Position numbers and translations under genes: made by a program. Under the pieces are notes generated by a model. It was not told the origin of the DNA and did not search any database. It saw nothing but the letters and a program-made list of their open reading frames with translations. From Nocardioides furvisabuli (GTDB lineage: Bacteria; Actinomycetota; Actinomycetes; Propionibacteriales; Nocardioidaceae), in NCBI RefSeq assembly GCF_021083185.1, contig NZ_JAIGQB010000002.1, positions 310,001 through 374,000 on the forward strand: a stretch of 64,000 nucleotides of DNA. The letters are read 5' to 3'. Positions 41,092 to 51,578 of this stretch are shown here, piece after piece (position 1 is the first letter of the stretch; each line of letters opens with the position of its first letter).

Positions 41092-41769
41092 TCAGTCCAG
41101 GTCGACGGTGAACCACGGCAGCATCAGCTGCGTGAGCGGGCCGATCGCGAGGGCGTAGGCGACGGTGCCGATCCCCAGCACGCCGCCGAGGAGCAGGCCG
41201 ATCACCACGACGGTGACCTCCAGCCCGGTGCGGACCAGCCGGAGCGACAGCCCGGTGCGGCGGGCGAGTCCGGTCATCAGGCCGTCACGGGGCCCGCGAC
41301 CCAGCTGGGCGCCGATGTAGAGGGCGCTCGCCAGGCCGCACAGCACCACACCGCCGACCATGAGCGCGAGGCGCGCCGTCATCGCGTCGGGCTGGACCAG
41401 CACCGCGAGCGTCGCGTCGGCGGAGAGGCCGACGACGAACGCGTTGCTGATGGTGCCCAGTCCGGGCACCTCGCGCAGCGGGATCCAGAGCACCAGCACC
41501 ACGAAGCTGAAGAGCACGACGGCCGTGCCCAGCGACATCGGCACGTGGCGCACGAAGCCGGAGTGCAGCACGTCCCACGGCGCGAGCCCGAGCGCACCGC
41601 GCACCATCATCGCGAGGGAGACGCCGTAGAGGAACAGCCCGACGTAGAGCTGGGGCAGGCGTCGCGCCAGGCGTCCGGCGCGCAGCTGCGCGAGCGGGCC
41701 GAGGTCGACCAGCCCGCCGCGAGGGGCGATCGCAGTGCCGGTGGGGACGTCGCAGGGCGTGGTGCTCAT
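41092..41769 (-). CDS. YczE/YitT-family membrane protein
   Basis: A 225-residue membrane protein with five or six hydrophobic segments. LYGVSLAMMVRGALGLAPWDVLHSGF near residue 45 and GAQLGRGPRDGLMTGLARRTG near 160 are typical of the YczE family. Function unproven; YczE of Bacillus is linked to surfactin production. The ATG giving MSTTPCDV is chosen. It is divergent from a MocR-type regulator, which in related bacteria (YczR) controls this gene. Confidence 0.82.
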   Translation of the reverse strand: MSTTPCDVPTGTAIAPRGGLVDLGPLAQLRAGRLARRLPQLYVGLFLYGVSLAMMVRGALGLAPWDVLHSGFVRHVPMSLGTAVVLFSFVVLVLWIPLREVPGLGTISNAFVVGLSADATLAVLVQPDAMTARLALMVGGVVLCGLASALYIGAQLGRGPRDGLMTGLARRTGLSLRLVRTGLEVTVVVIGLLLGGVLGIGTVAYALAIGPLTQLMLPWFTVDLD

Positions 41770-41773
41770 GCAT

Positions 41774-41817
41774 CCATGATGGTCGCGATTGGCCTTGTCC
41801 GACATAGCCAATCATGG
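41774..41817. promoter_or_regulatory. Nested inverted repeats between yczE and its MocR regulator
   Basis: GATTGGC (41787-41793) pairs with GCCAATC (41807-41813), and CCATGAT (41774-41780) with ATCATGG (41811-41817). They fill the 61-base gap between the two divergent genes and probably are binding sites of the MocR protein. Confidence 0.55.
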
Positions 41818-41830
41818 AACAGTGGCCTGC

Positions 41831-43291
41831 ATGAGCCCGGTGATCAGTGCCCAGCGCGTAGCCACTCTGACCGGCGACTTCCCTCGCTCACCCGCCTACC
41901 TCGGGCTCGCGGAGAGCCTTCGCGTGCTCATCGGCGACGGACGGATCGGGATCGGCGTACGCCTGCCGAGCGAGCGCGAGCTCACCGGCGTGCTCGACGT
42001 CTCCCGCACCACGGTCACGCGGGCCTACGAGGTGCTGCGCGAGGCGGGGTACGCCGAGGCGCGGCGTGGATCGGGGACCTTCACCACCGTGCCGGGCGGG
42101 CACCGCCGCGCCCACGACCGCTCGCTCCTGCCCGGGACCGGGGGCGAGGACGTCATCGACCTGAACTGTGCCGCGCACTCGGCGCCGCCGGGCCTGGTCG
42201 AGGCCTACCAGCGCGCGACCGAGGAGCTGCCGGCCTACCTCAGCGGCCCGGGCTACTTCCCGCTCGGGGTCCCGGCGCTGCAGGCGCGGATCGCGGCGGC
42301 GTACGACGCCCGCGGGCTGCCCACGGTGCCGGAGCAGGTCATGGTCACCGCCGGCGCGCTCGCCGCCGCGTCGATCGTCGCGCAGGCCAGCACCTCCCCC
42401 GGCGACCGGGTCGTGGTGGAGTCGCCGACCTACCCCAACGCGACCCAGGCCGTGCGCCACGCGGGCGCCCGGCTGGTCCCCGCGGCGGTCGACCCCGACG
42501 GCTGGGACCTCGACGCGCTCGCGGCGACGCTGCGGCAGTCGTCACCGCGCCTGGCCTACCTGATCCCCGACTTCCAGAACCCCACCGGGCACCTGATGTC
42601 GGAGGCGCAGCGCGAGGAGCTCGCCACCGCGCTGGCCCGCACCCGCACCGTGGTCGTCGCCGACGAGGCCCACCAGGCCCTGGCGCTCACGCCCGGGCTC
42701 GCGGCAGCGATGCCGCGGCCGCTGGCGGCGTACGCCGACGACGCGATCACCATCGGCAGCGCGAGCAAGTCCTTCTGGGGCGGGCTGCGGTTGGGCTGGG
42801 TGCGCGCGCCGCTCGCGGACATGGACCGCCTCATCCACGCGCGCATCGGCCTCGACCTCGGAGCCCCGGTCTTCGAGCAGCTCGTGCTGGCAGACCTGAT
42901 GGACCACGCCGACGAGGTGCTCCCCCGGCACCGCGAGCGCCTGGTGGCCGGGCGCGACGCGCTGGTGGCGGCCGTGCGCGAGCACCTGCCGGAGTGGCGC
43001 TTCCGGGTCCCGGACGGGGGGCTGGCGCTGTGGTGCGAGCTGCCCGAGGCGCTCGGCAGCGCCACCTCGGCCGAGGCCGAGCGGCGCGGCGTGGTGGTCG
43101 CCCCCGGGCCGGTCTTCGCCGTCGAGGGCGGCCTCGACCGCTACGTCCGGATCCCGTGGACCGCAACGCCGGAGACGCTCACCGAGGCCGTACGCCGACT
43201 CGCCGCCGCGTGGGAGCACGTGTCGACCACCACCCGGCCGGCGTCGAGCCGGTCGCGCCGGGCAGGTGCCGGCCGAGTGATGGTCGCGTAG
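41831..43291 (+). CDS. MocR-family regulator (GntR helix-turn-helix plus aminotransferase domain)
   Basis: A 486-residue regulator. Residues 20-85 are a GntR winged helix (RLPSERELTGVLDVSRTTVTRAYEVLREAGYAEARRGSG). Residues 110-470 are a fold-type I aminotransferase-like domain with PDFQNPTGHLMS near 255, VVADEAHQAL, and the PLP lysine in IGSASKSFWGGLRLGW near 318. It should bind PLP as effector. Divergence from yczE suggests it is YczR-like and regulates that gene. The ATG giving MSPVISAQR is chosen. Confidence 0.87.
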   Translation: MSPVISAQRVATLTGDFPRSPAYLGLAESLRVLIGDGRIGIGVRLPSERELTGVLDVSRTTVTRAYEVLREAGYAEARRGSGTFTTVPGGHRRAHDRSLLPGTGGEDVIDLNCAAHSAPPGLVEAYQRATEELPAYLSGPGYFPLGVPALQARIAAAYDARGLPTVPEQVMVTAGALAAASIVAQASTSPGDRVVVESPTYPNATQAVRHAGARLVPAAVDPDGWDLDALAATLRQSSPRLAYLIPDFQNPTGHLMSEAQREELATALARTRTVVVADEAHQALALTPGLAAAMPRPLAAYADDAITIGSASKSFWGGLRLGWVRAPLADMDRLIHARIGLDLGAPVFEQLVLADLMDHADEVLPRHRERLVAGRDALVAAVREHLPEWRFRVPDGGLALWCELPEALGSATSAEAERRGVVVAPGPVFAVEGGLDRYVRIPWTATPETLTEAVRRLAAAWEHVSTTTRPASSRSRRAGAGRVMVA

Positions 43292-43298
43292 GTCAGGC

Positions 43299-44894
43299 TC
43301 AGGTCAGGTCGACCGCGCGCACCGAGGCGGCCTGCATGGCCGTCTCGATCTCGGCGAGCGTCTCGGCCGGGATGGCCGAGTCGACGCTGAGGGCGACGAG
43401 GGCGGCGCCGCCCTTGTCCTGGCGCGAGACCTGCATGCCGGCGATGTTGACCGCGGCTGCGCCCAGGATCCCGCCGACGGTGCCGACCATGCCCGGACGG
43501 TCCTCGTAGGTGAGGAAGGCCAGGTGGGTGGTGGGCTCGATGTCGACGTCGAAGCCGTTGACCTCGACCAGGCGCTCCTTCTGCGCGAGACCCACGAGGG
43601 TGCCGCTCACGGAGACCTGGGTGCCGTCGGCGAGCGTGCCGCGCAGCGTGATCAGGTTGCGGTGGTCGGGGCTCTCCGACTCCGTCACCAGGCGCACCTC
43701 GGTGCCGCGCTCGGCGGCGAGGAGCGGCGCGTTGACGTAGGAGACCTGCTCCTCGACGATGTCGGCGAAGACGCCCTTGAGGGCGGCCAGCTCGAGCACC
43801 TTGACGTCGTACTCGGTGATCTCGCCGCGCACCTCCACGTCGAGCGCACTCGCGACCTCGCCGGCCAGCGCGGTGAAGACGCGGCCGAGCTTCTCGGTCA
43901 GCGGGATGCCGGGTCGTACGTCCTCGGCGATGACGCCCCCCTGGACGTTCACCGCGTCGGGCACGAGCTCGCCGCTGAGCGCGAGGCGCACCGAGCGAGC
44001 CACGGCGATGCCGGCCTTCTCCTGCGCCTCGTCGGTGGACGCACCGAGGTGGGGCGTCGCGACGACGTTCTCCAGCTCGAAGAGCGGGCTGTCGGTGCAC
44101 GGCTCGCTGGCGAAGACGTCGAGGCCGGCGGCGGCGATCTGTCCGGTCTTGAGTGCGTCGTAGAGGGCGGCCTCGTCGACGATGCCGCCGCGGGCGGCGT
44201 TGACCAGGACGAGGCTCTGCTTGGCGGCCGCGAGCTGCTCGGCCCCGATGAGACCGACCGTCTCGGGCGTCTTCGGCAGGTGCACGCTCATGAAGTCCGA
44301 CTCCGTGAGCAGCGTGTCGAGGTCGACGAGGCGTACGCCCATCTGCGCGGCGCGACCAGCCTGGACGTAGGGGTCGTAGGCGATGACCTTCATGCCGAAC
44401 GCGCTGAGGCGCTGGGCGACCAGGACGCCGATCCGGCCGAGGCCGACGATGCCGACGGTCTTCTCGTAGAGCTCGATGCCGGTGTACTTCGAGCGCTTCC
44501 ACTCGCCGTTCTTCAGCGCCGCGTGCGCGGGGCTGACGTGGCGGGCCGCGGCGAGCATCAGCGCGACGGCGAGCTCGGCGGCGCTGACGATGTTGGAGGT
44601 CGGCGCGTTGACCACCATCACGCCCGCCTGCGTGGAGGCCTTGACGTCGACGTTGTCGAGGCCCACGCCCGCGCGGGCGACGACCTTGAGCTTCGTCGCC
44701 GCAGCGAGCGCCTCGGCGTCGACCTTGGTCGCGGAGCGGACCAGGATCGCGTCCACGTCCGCGATCGCGGGGATCAGCTCGGAGCGGTCGGCGCCGTTGC
44801 AGTGGCGGATCTCGAAGTCGGGACCGAGCGCCTCGATGGTGGCGGGGCTCAGCTCTTCGGCGATGAGTACGACGGGCTTGGCGGGTGCGTTCAC
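43299..44894 (-). CDS. serA: D-3-phosphoglycerate dehydrogenase
   Basis: First step of serine synthesis. The 531-residue long form is typical of actinobacteria: substrate and NAD domains with VGIVGLGRIGVLVAQRL near residue 148, LVNAARGGIVDEAAL, and the catalytic histidine in ATPHLGASTDEAQ near 285, then an allosteric-substrate-binding domain and a C-terminal ACT domain (LTYEDRPGMVGTVGGIL near 460) for serine feedback. It starts with GTG, preceded by AGGA. Direct repeats lie 14-43 bases upstream. Confidence 0.95.
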   Translation of the reverse strand: MNAPAKPVVLIAEELSPATIEALGPDFEIRHCNGADRSELIPAIADVDAILVRSATKVDAEALAAATKLKVVARAGVGLDNVDVKASTQAGVMVVNAPTSNIVSAAELAVALMLAAARHVSPAHAALKNGEWKRSKYTGIELYEKTVGIVGLGRIGVLVAQRLSAFGMKVIAYDPYVQAGRAAQMGVRLVDLDTLLTESDFMSVHLPKTPETVGLIGAEQLAAAKQSLVLVNAARGGIVDEAALYDALKTGQIAAAGLDVFASEPCTDSPLFELENVVATPHLGASTDEAQEKAGIAVARSVRLALSGELVPDAVNVQGGVIAEDVRPGIPLTEKLGRVFTALAGEVASALDVEVRGEITEYDVKVLELAALKGVFADIVEEQVSYVNAPLLAAERGTEVRLVTESESPDHRNLITLRGTLADGTQVSVSGTLVGLAQKERLVEVNGFDVDIEPTTHLAFLTYEDRPGMVGTVGGILGAAAVNIAGMQVSRQDKGGAALVALSVDSAIPAETLAEIETAMQAASVRAVDLT

Positions 44895-44907
44895 AGCGGG
44901 TTCCTCA

Positions 44908-44937
44908 GTGGAAGATCACGGACGATCGTGGAAGATC
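44908..44937. promoter_or_regulatory. Direct repeat just upstream of serA
   Basis: GTGGAAGATC occurs exactly at 44908-44917 and 44928-44937, a period of 20 bp (about two helical turns). The pair lies in the serA 5' region immediately before its ribosome-binding site and could be a regulator site. Confidence 0.5.
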
Positions 44938-45073
44938 CGGGACTGCACGACGCTGTGCCGGGCCCACACTACCCGCGAGTCCGATGATGGCCGAACCCGT
45001 CCCACTCCTCAGGTCGCCGCCCCTGACACGTCGGTCCCATCGCGCTGTCGGGGGGCGCTCCTACGATGGCCGG

Positions 45074-45649
45074 ATGGGTGCGATGGACGACGCCGAGCGG
45101 CTCGAGCCGACCGCGGTCGAGCAGTGGAGCGCCTGGCTGCGCGAGCACCATGCGCAGCCGTCCGGCGTGTGGCTCGTGAGCCCTCGCCGGGCCGGCGACC
45201 GACCCTTCTCCTACGAGGCGGCCGTCGTCGAGGCCCTTCGCTTCGGCTGGGTCGACTCGACCGTGCGACCCGTCGACGAACGCCGCTCGATGCAGTGGTT
45301 CGCCCCGCGCCGCCCCGGCAGCATGTGGACCCGGATCAACAAGGGCCGGGTCGCGCGCCTGGAGGAGGCCGGTCTGATGGAGCCGGCCGGTGCTGCCGCG
45401 ATCGCGGCCGCCAAGGAGTCAGGCATGTGGACGCTGATGGACGCCGTCGAGGACTGCGTGGTGCCGGACGACTTGGCTGCGGCCTTCGAGCGACACCCGG
45501 GTTCGCGCGAGCACTGGGACTCGTGGTCGGCGTCCGCGCAGAAGATGATCCTGACGTGGATCGTGCTGGCCAGGCGGCCCGAGACCCGCGCAGCGCGCGT
45601 GGCCGCCACGGCCGAGAAGGCGGCCCGTGGGGAGAAGTCCCGCCCCTAG
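45074..45649 (+). CDS. YdeI/OmpD-associated family protein
   Basis: A 191-residue protein of the family often labelled bacteriocin-protection YdeI/OmpD-associated. The conserved core is visible as SGVWLVSPRRAGDRPFSYEAAVVEALRFGWVDS near residue 35, MQWFAPRRPGSMWTRINKGRVARLEEAGLM near 75, and the C-terminal SWSASAQKMILTWIVLARRPETRAARV. The cysteine or catalytic site, if any, is unknown, and the biochemical role is unproven. Two in-frame ATGs, nine bases apart, could start it. Confidence 0.8.
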   Translation: MGAMDDAERLEPTAVEQWSAWLREHHAQPSGVWLVSPRRAGDRPFSYEAAVVEALRFGWVDSTVRPVDERRSMQWFAPRRPGSMWTRINKGRVARLEEAGLMEPAGAAAIAAAKESGMWTLMDAVEDCVVPDDLAAAFERHPGSREHWDSWSASAQKMILTWIVLARRPETRAARVAATAEKAARGEKSRP

Positions 45650-45663
45650 GACCCGGCCGTGCC

Positions 45664-46380
45664 TCAGACGGGGCAGCCGTCGGGGCCACACTCCTCGGCG
45701 CCTTCGCCGCCGGTGGCGAGCACCTCGATCCGGGGGTGCGACTCCGACCACGCCCGCTCGAGCACCTGGGTGAACGTCTCCGTCGGCTGCGCCCCGGAGA
45801 CGCCGTACTTCTGGTCGACGACGAAGAACGGCACCCCGCCGGCGCCGTAGGCCTGCGCCTGCTCGATGTCGGCGTGCACGTCGGCCTCGAACTCACGGGA
45901 GGCCAGCACCTCGTCGACGCGCGCGGCGTCGAGTCCCGCGCCGACCGCGACCTCGCGCAGCACCGCGTGATCGGCGACGTTGCGTGCCTCGGTGAAGTAC
46001 GCCGCGAGCAGCGCCTCCTTGACCCGGCCCTGCAGCTCGTTGCCACCTGCGGCGTGACCGAGGTGGATCAGGCGGTGCGCGTCGACGGTGTTGAGGTGGA
46101 GGGTCTGCGAGAGCCGGTAGACCAACCGCTCCTCGGCCGCGACTGCCTCCACGCGGTCCTGCATCTGCTGCGCACCGGCGGCCGACTGACCGTACTTGCG
46201 GGCGATCATCGTCACCGCGCGCTCGGTCGGCTCGGTGGGTGCGCCGGGGTCGAGCTGGTAGGAGCGCCAGTGCACCTCCACCTCGTCGGCGTGGTCGAAC
46301 GCGGCCAGCGCGTTCTCGATGCGGCGCTTGCCGATGTAGCACCACGGGCAGACGACGTCGGACCAGATCTCGATCAACAC
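45664..46380 (-). CDS. DsbA/FrnE-family oxidoreductase
   Basis: A 238-residue cytoplasmic thioredoxin-fold protein. The active site CPWC is at residues 11-14 (SDVVCPWCYIGKRR) and the cis-proline loop is GGVPFFVVDQKYGVSGAQP near 185. This is the FrnE group of DsbA-like disulfide oxidoreductases. A second cysteine pair, CGPDGC, ends the protein. No signal peptide, so it acts in the cytosol. It starts with GTG. Confidence 0.88.
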   Translation of the reverse strand: MLIEIWSDVVCPWCYIGKRRIENALAAFDHADEVEVHWRSYQLDPGAPTEPTERAVTMIARKYGQSAAGAQQMQDRVEAVAAEERLVYRLSQTLHLNTVDAHRLIHLGHAAGGNELQGRVKEALLAAYFTEARNVADHAVLREVAVGAGLDAARVDEVLASREFEADVHADIEQAQAYGAGGVPFFVVDQKYGVSGAQPTETFTQVLERAWSESHPRIEVLATGGEGAEECGPDGCPV

Positions 46381-46432
46381 GTGTGCCTCAACACCGGCAT
46401 CGGACGAGCTGTTCCCGCGCGTGCTCGGGGTC

Positions 46433-46479
46433 GAGTCGCTGGGAGACTCAACCCGTATCCCGGGCGTGTCGCGCCCGGG
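46433..46479 (-). repeat. Tandem-hairpin element, copy 1 (also terminator of the permease gene)
   Basis: GAGTC (46433-46437) pairs with GACTC (46445-46449), then CCCGGGCG (46459-46466) pairs perfectly with CGCCCGGG (46472-46479). The first hairpin and its flank match a second copy near 59342 at 21 of 23 positions. It lies ten bases past the permease stop on the minus strand. Confidence 0.65.
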
Positions 46480-46488
46480 CAGCGGAGG

Positions 46489-47961
46489 TCAGGACTCCTG
46501 GCGCGCGACCGCGTGCCGCCGCAGGAGGTAGCCGCCGGCCAGGCCGATGACCAGGGAGAACAGGACGCCGAGGTTGGCGAACGCCCACGCGCCGTCGCGT
46601 CCGCCGAGGCCCAGCGGGCCGAGGAGGTAGCCCTGCCAGTTGTTCCACGAGGCGGCGTCGCTGAACGAGTTGATGACCAGGCCCCAACCGACGAGCGAGG
46701 CGAACGCCATCGTGGCGATCGAGGTCCAGTCGAAGGCGCCGTAGCGGCCGGAGGCGTCGAAGAGCGCCTCGTCGTCGTAGTCGCGACGGCGCAGGGCGAG
46801 GTCGGCGATCATGATCCCGGCCCACGCCGCGAGCGGGACGCCGAGGGTGATCAGGAAGCTCTGGAAGGGTCCGGCGAAGTCCTCGGCGATGAACACGACG
46901 TAGAACGTGCCGAGCGTCAGCAGCAGGCCGTCGACGGCCGCGGCCTGCGGGCGCGTGAGCCTCACTCCGAGCGAGAGCAGCGTGAGGCCCGAGGAGTAGA
47001 TGCCGAGCACGGCACCGCTGACCAGCGAGAGGACTGCGGCGAGCAGGAACGGGACGAGGAACCAGGTCGGGAGCAGGGTGGCCAGGGTGCCGATCGGGTC
47101 GTCCGCCACGCCGTCAAGGATCTCGGCCGAGGAACCCGCCAGGGCAAGCCCGAAGAGGACCAGCACCACCGGGGCGAGCGCGCCGCCGAACGTGTTCCAG
47201 GCGACGATCGACGGACCGGAGGCGGTGCGCTTCTGGTAGCGCGACCAGTCGGCCGCGATGTTGATCCAACCGAGGCCGAAGCCGGTCATCACCATCACGA
47301 GCGCGCCGATCACCGCCTGGGTGGAACCGGCCGGAACGGCCTGCACGGCCGACCAGTCGATGTCGTCGAGGGTGAGCGCCATGTAGAGCACGGTCACCGC
47401 CCCGGTGATCCACGTCAGCACCGACTGCATCCGCATGATGACGTGGTAGCCCGCGACGCTCGCGGCGACGATGAGCGCGGCGACCACCACTGCCGCCACG
47501 ATCTTGGTCCCGGTGCCGCCGCCCCACCCGAGACGCGTGAAGATCGTCGACGTCGCCAGGACCGCGAGGATGGCGAGGAAGGTCTCCCAACCGATCGAGA
47601 CCAGCCACGAGATCACGCCGGGCACCTTCTGGCCCTGCACGCCGAACGCCGCGCGGCTGAGGATCATCGTGGGTGCCGAGCCGCGCTTGCCGGCGATCGC
47701 GATGACGCCGCACAGGGCGAAGGACACGACGATCCCGACGACCGACACCAGCACGCCCTGCCAGAACGAGATCCCGAAGTAGAGGACGAACGAGGCGTAG
47801 CTCAGGCCGAAGACCGACACGTTGGCGGCGAACCACGGCCAGAACAGGTCGCGGGGCCGAGCGGTCCGCGCCGACTCCTCGATGATCTCGATCCCGGTGC
47901 TCTCCACGCCGAGACGGCGCGTCTGCTCCAGCCCCGAGCCGGTGGTCGCTGTGTCGCTCAT
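46489..47961 (-). CDS. NCS1-family cytosine/purine permease
   Basis: A 490-residue membrane transporter with twelve hydrophobic segments. The first helix region FWPWFAANVSVFGLSYASFVLYFGISFWQG and RAAFGVQGQKVPGVISWLVSIGWE near residue 105 match CodB-type permeases; WINIAADWSRY near 240 is the family motif. It imports a nucleobase or related heterocycle by cation symport; the substrate cannot be fixed. No deaminase or catabolic gene adjoins it. Confidence 0.87.
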   Translation of the reverse strand: MSDTATTGSGLEQTRRLGVESTGIEIIEESARTARPRDLFWPWFAANVSVFGLSYASFVLYFGISFWQGVLVSVVGIVVSFALCGVIAIAGKRGSAPTMILSRAAFGVQGQKVPGVISWLVSIGWETFLAILAVLATSTIFTRLGWGGGTGTKIVAAVVVAALIVAASVAGYHVIMRMQSVLTWITGAVTVLYMALTLDDIDWSAVQAVPAGSTQAVIGALVMVMTGFGLGWINIAADWSRYQKRTASGPSIVAWNTFGGALAPVVLVLFGLALAGSSAEILDGVADDPIGTLATLLPTWFLVPFLLAAVLSLVSGAVLGIYSSGLTLLSLGVRLTRPQAAAVDGLLLTLGTFYVVFIAEDFAGPFQSFLITLGVPLAAWAGIMIADLALRRRDYDDEALFDASGRYGAFDWTSIATMAFASLVGWGLVINSFSDAASWNNWQGYLLGPLGLGGRDGAWAFANLGVLFSLVIGLAGGYLLRRHAVARQES

Positions 47962-47988
47962 GGGTGAAGGGTAGGCCCGGAACGGCGA

Positions 47989-48028
47989 CGGCGCGCCGCG
48001 CAGGAGGTCGGTCCTGCCCGGCGCGCCG
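47989..48028 (-). terminator. Terminator of the ilvBNC operon
   Basis: A 10-bp perfect stem (47989-47998 with 48019-48028), one C-C mismatch, then a further 6 bp (48000-48005 with 48012-48017) and a six-base loop. It lies 25 bases past the ilvC stop on the minus strand. Confidence 0.8.
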
Positions 48029-48052
48029 TACGAGGTGTGCGCGGGTGTCGCG

Positions 48053-49156
<1,104 letters not shown>

Positions 49157-49711
49157 TCAGTGGGCGATCGTGATCGCGGAAACCGGGGCGGGGACGGTGA
49201 CGGTGCGCTGCGGGCGCTCGCTGATCGAGCGCGAGCCGCGACCGATCGCCACCATGCCGGACTGGACGAGCTCGCGGATGCCGAAGGGCTCCAGCACGCG
49301 CAGCAGGTCGGCCAGCTTGTCGGCGTTGCCGACGGCCTGCACGGTCACGGCGTCCGGCGCGACGTCGACCACCTTGGCGCGGAACAGCTGGACGGCGTCG
49401 AGGACCGCACCGCGCGTGGTGGCGTCGGCGCGGACCTTGACGAGCAGGAGCTCGCGGTTGACCGAGGCGGAGCCGTCGAGCTCGACGATCTTGATGACCT
49501 CGACGAGCTTGTTGAGCTGCTTGGTGACCTGCTCGAGCGGCGACTCCTCGACGTTGACCACGATGGTCATCCGCGAGATCTCCGGATGCTCGGTCGGGCC
49601 GACGGCGAGGCTGTCGATGTTGAAGCCGCGGCGCGAGAACAGCCCGGCGATGCGGGCCAGGACGCCGGGCTTGTTCTCGACCAGGACGGACAGGGTGTGC
49701 TTGCTGCTCAT
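49157..49711 (-). CDS. ilvN: Acetolactate synthase small (regulatory) subunit
   Basis: Regulatory subunit that gives valine feedback to IlvB. The 184-residue protein has the N-terminal ACT domain (HTLSVLVENKPGVLARIAGLFSRRGFNIDSLAVG) and the C-terminal segment RGAVLDAVQLFRAKVVDV. The ATG overlaps the ilvB stop (TGATG), so the two are coupled; a GTG one codon upstream is also possible. Confidence 0.95.
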   Translation of the reverse strand: MSSKHTLSVLVENKPGVLARIAGLFSRRGFNIDSLAVGPTEHPEISRMTIVVNVEESPLEQVTKQLNKLVEVIKIVELDGSASVNRELLLVKVRADATTRGAVLDAVQLFRAKVVDVAPDAVTVQAVGNADKLADLLRVLEPFGIRELVQSGMVAIGRGSRSISERPQRTVTVPAPVSAITIAH

Positions 49712-51468
49712 CACAGGTCATCCTCGTCGAACTGGGGCGCGAGGTCGCGCGCGTACTGGATCTCGTCGTTGCTGCTGCCGGCGGCGACCATCGGCCAGAC
49801 CATCGCGTCACGGTGGACACGGAAGTCGACCACGACCGGCTGGTCGTCGATCGCCATCGCCTTCTCGATGGTGGCGTCGACCTCCTCGGGCGACTCGCAC
49901 GCGAGGCCCACGCAGCCGTAGGCGTCGGCGAGCTTGACGAAGTCGGGGATCCGCTTGGAGTGCAGGTCGGTGTTGGAGTAGCGCTCGTTGTAGAACAGCG
50001 TCTGCCACTGGCGCACCATGCCGAGCGACTCGTTGTTGATGATCGCGACCTTGATGGGGATGTCGTTGATCGCGCAGGTGGCGAGCTCCTGGTTGGTCAT
50101 CTGGAAGCAGCCGTCACCGTCGATCGCCCACACCGTCGAGTCGGGCATGCCGACCTTGGCGCCCATCGCTGCCGGCACCGAGAAGCCCATCGTGCCGAGG
50201 CCACCGGAATTGAGCCACGTGTTGGGCCGCTCGTAGTCGATGAAGTGGGCCGCCCACATCTGGTGCTGGCCGACCCCCGAGGTGAAGATCGTCTCGGGAC
50301 CGGCGATCGCGCCGAGTCGCTCGATGACGTACTGCGGGGACAACGAGCCGTCGGCGGGGGCGTCGTAGCCGAGCGGGTAGCTCTTCTTCAGCCCGGCGAG
50401 GAACGCGATCCACGACTCGTAGTCACCGTCGGCGCCCTCGGCCTGGAGCAGGGCGACCAGCTGGGCGATCACCTCGCGGCAGTCACCGACGATCGGCACG
50501 TCGGCGTGACGGTTCTTGCCGATCTCGGCCGGGTCGATGTCGGCGTGGATGACCAGAGCGTTCGGGGCGAAGGAGTCGAGGTTGCCCGTCACCCGGTCGT
50601 CGAACCGCGCTCCGAGGCTGATGATGAGGTCGCTCTTCTGCAGGCCCGCGACGGCGGCCACCGTGCCGTGCATGCCGGGCATGCCGAGGTGCTGGGGGTT
50701 GCTGTCGGGGAAGGCACCGCGCGCCATCAACGTGGTGACGACCGGGATGCCGGTGAGCGCCGCCAGCTGGGCCAGCTCGCGCGACGCGCGGGCGCGGATC
50801 ACGCCGCCGCCGACGTAGAGCACCGGACGGCGCGCCTCGCGGATCAGGCGCACGGCCTCCTTGATCTGCTTGGCGTGGGGCGTGGTGACGGGCCGGTAGC
50901 CCGGCAGCTGCAGCTCGGTCGGCCAGGCGAACGTCGTCTGCGCCTGCAGCGCCGACTTCGCGACGTCGACCAGCACCGGGCCGGGGCGACCGGTCGAGGC
51001 GATGTGGAAGGCCTCGGCGATCGTGCGCGGGATGTCGGCGGGGTCGGTGACCAGGAAGTTGTGCTTGGTGATCGGCATCGTGATGCCACGGATGTCAGCC
51101 TCCTGGAAGGCGTCCGTGCCGATCATCGCGGCGCCGACCTGCCCGGTGACGGCCACCATCGGCACCGAGTCCATGTGCGCGTCCGCCAGCGGCGTCACCA
51201 GGTTCGTCGCGCCCGGTCCCGAGGTGGCCATGCAGACGCCGACGCGCCCGGTCGCCGAGGCGTACCCCTGCGCGGCGTGCCCGGCACCCTGCTCGTGGCG
51301 GACCAGGATGTGCCGGATCCGCGTGGAGTCCATCAGGGGGTCGTACGCCGGGAGGATCGCGCCGCCGGGGATGCCGAAGATGTCGGTCACACCGGCCGCC
51401 TCCAGGGACGTCACGAGGCTCTGCGCTCCCGTGACCGATCCGCTGACCTGTCCGCCCTGCTCCGTCAT
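49711..51468 (-). CDS. ilvB: Acetolactate synthase large subunit
   Basis: Thiamine-diphosphate enzyme starting branched-chain amino-acid synthesis. The 585-residue protein shows the catalytic glutamate region [16 protein letters not shown] near residue 55, [28 protein letters not shown] near 285, and the ThDP motif from [23 protein letters not shown] to [14 protein letters not shown] near 470. The start is the ATG giving MTEQGGQV, with GGAAGA upstream. A leader peptide and terminator precede it. ThiL at the left of the window makes its cofactor. Confidence 0.96.
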   Translation of the reverse strand: MTEQGGQVSGSVTGAQSLVTSLEAAGVTDIFGIPGGAILPAYDPLMDSTRIRHILVRHEQGAGHAAQGYASATGRVGVCMATSGPGATNLVTPLADAHMDSVPMVAVTGQVGAAMIGTDAFQEADIRGITMPITKHNFLVTDPADIPRTIAEAFHIASTGRPGPVLVDVAKSALQAQTTFAWPTELQLPGYRPVTTPHAKQIKEAVRLIREARRPVLYVGGGVIRARASRELAQLAALTGIPVVTTLMARGAFPDSNPQHLGMPGMHGTVAAVAGLQKSDLIISLGARFDDRVTGNLDSFAPNALVIHADIDPAEIGKNRHADVPIVGDCREVIAQLVALLQAEGADGDYESWIAFLAGLKKSYPLGYDAPADGSLSPQYVIERLGAIAGPETIFTSGVGQHQMWAAHFIDYERPNTWLNSGGLGTMGFSVPAAMGAKVGMPDSTVWAIDGDGCFQMTNQELATCAINDIPIKVAIINNESLGMVRQWQTLFYNERYSNTDLHSKRIPDFVKLADAYGCVGLACESPEEVDATIEKAMAIDDQPVVVDFRVHRDAMVWPMVAAGSSNDEIQYARDLAPQFDEDDL

Positions 51469-51518
51469 GGTTCTTCTTCCGTCGTGGTTCCGTCGTGTCC
51501 CGCCGTGCCCGGCCCAAC

Positions 51519-51551
51519 AAAAAACCCCTCGGCCCGGTGGGCGACGAGGGG
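51519..51551 (-). terminator. Attenuator terminator of ilvBNC
   Basis: On the minus strand CCCCTCG (51551-51545) pairs with CGAGGGG (51531-51525), then six U residues (51524-51519). It lies between the leader peptide and the ilvB ATG, the classical attenuator position. Confidence 0.88.
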
Positions 51552-51578
51552 TGACGCGTGTGCCTGCGGCCTGGGGCC

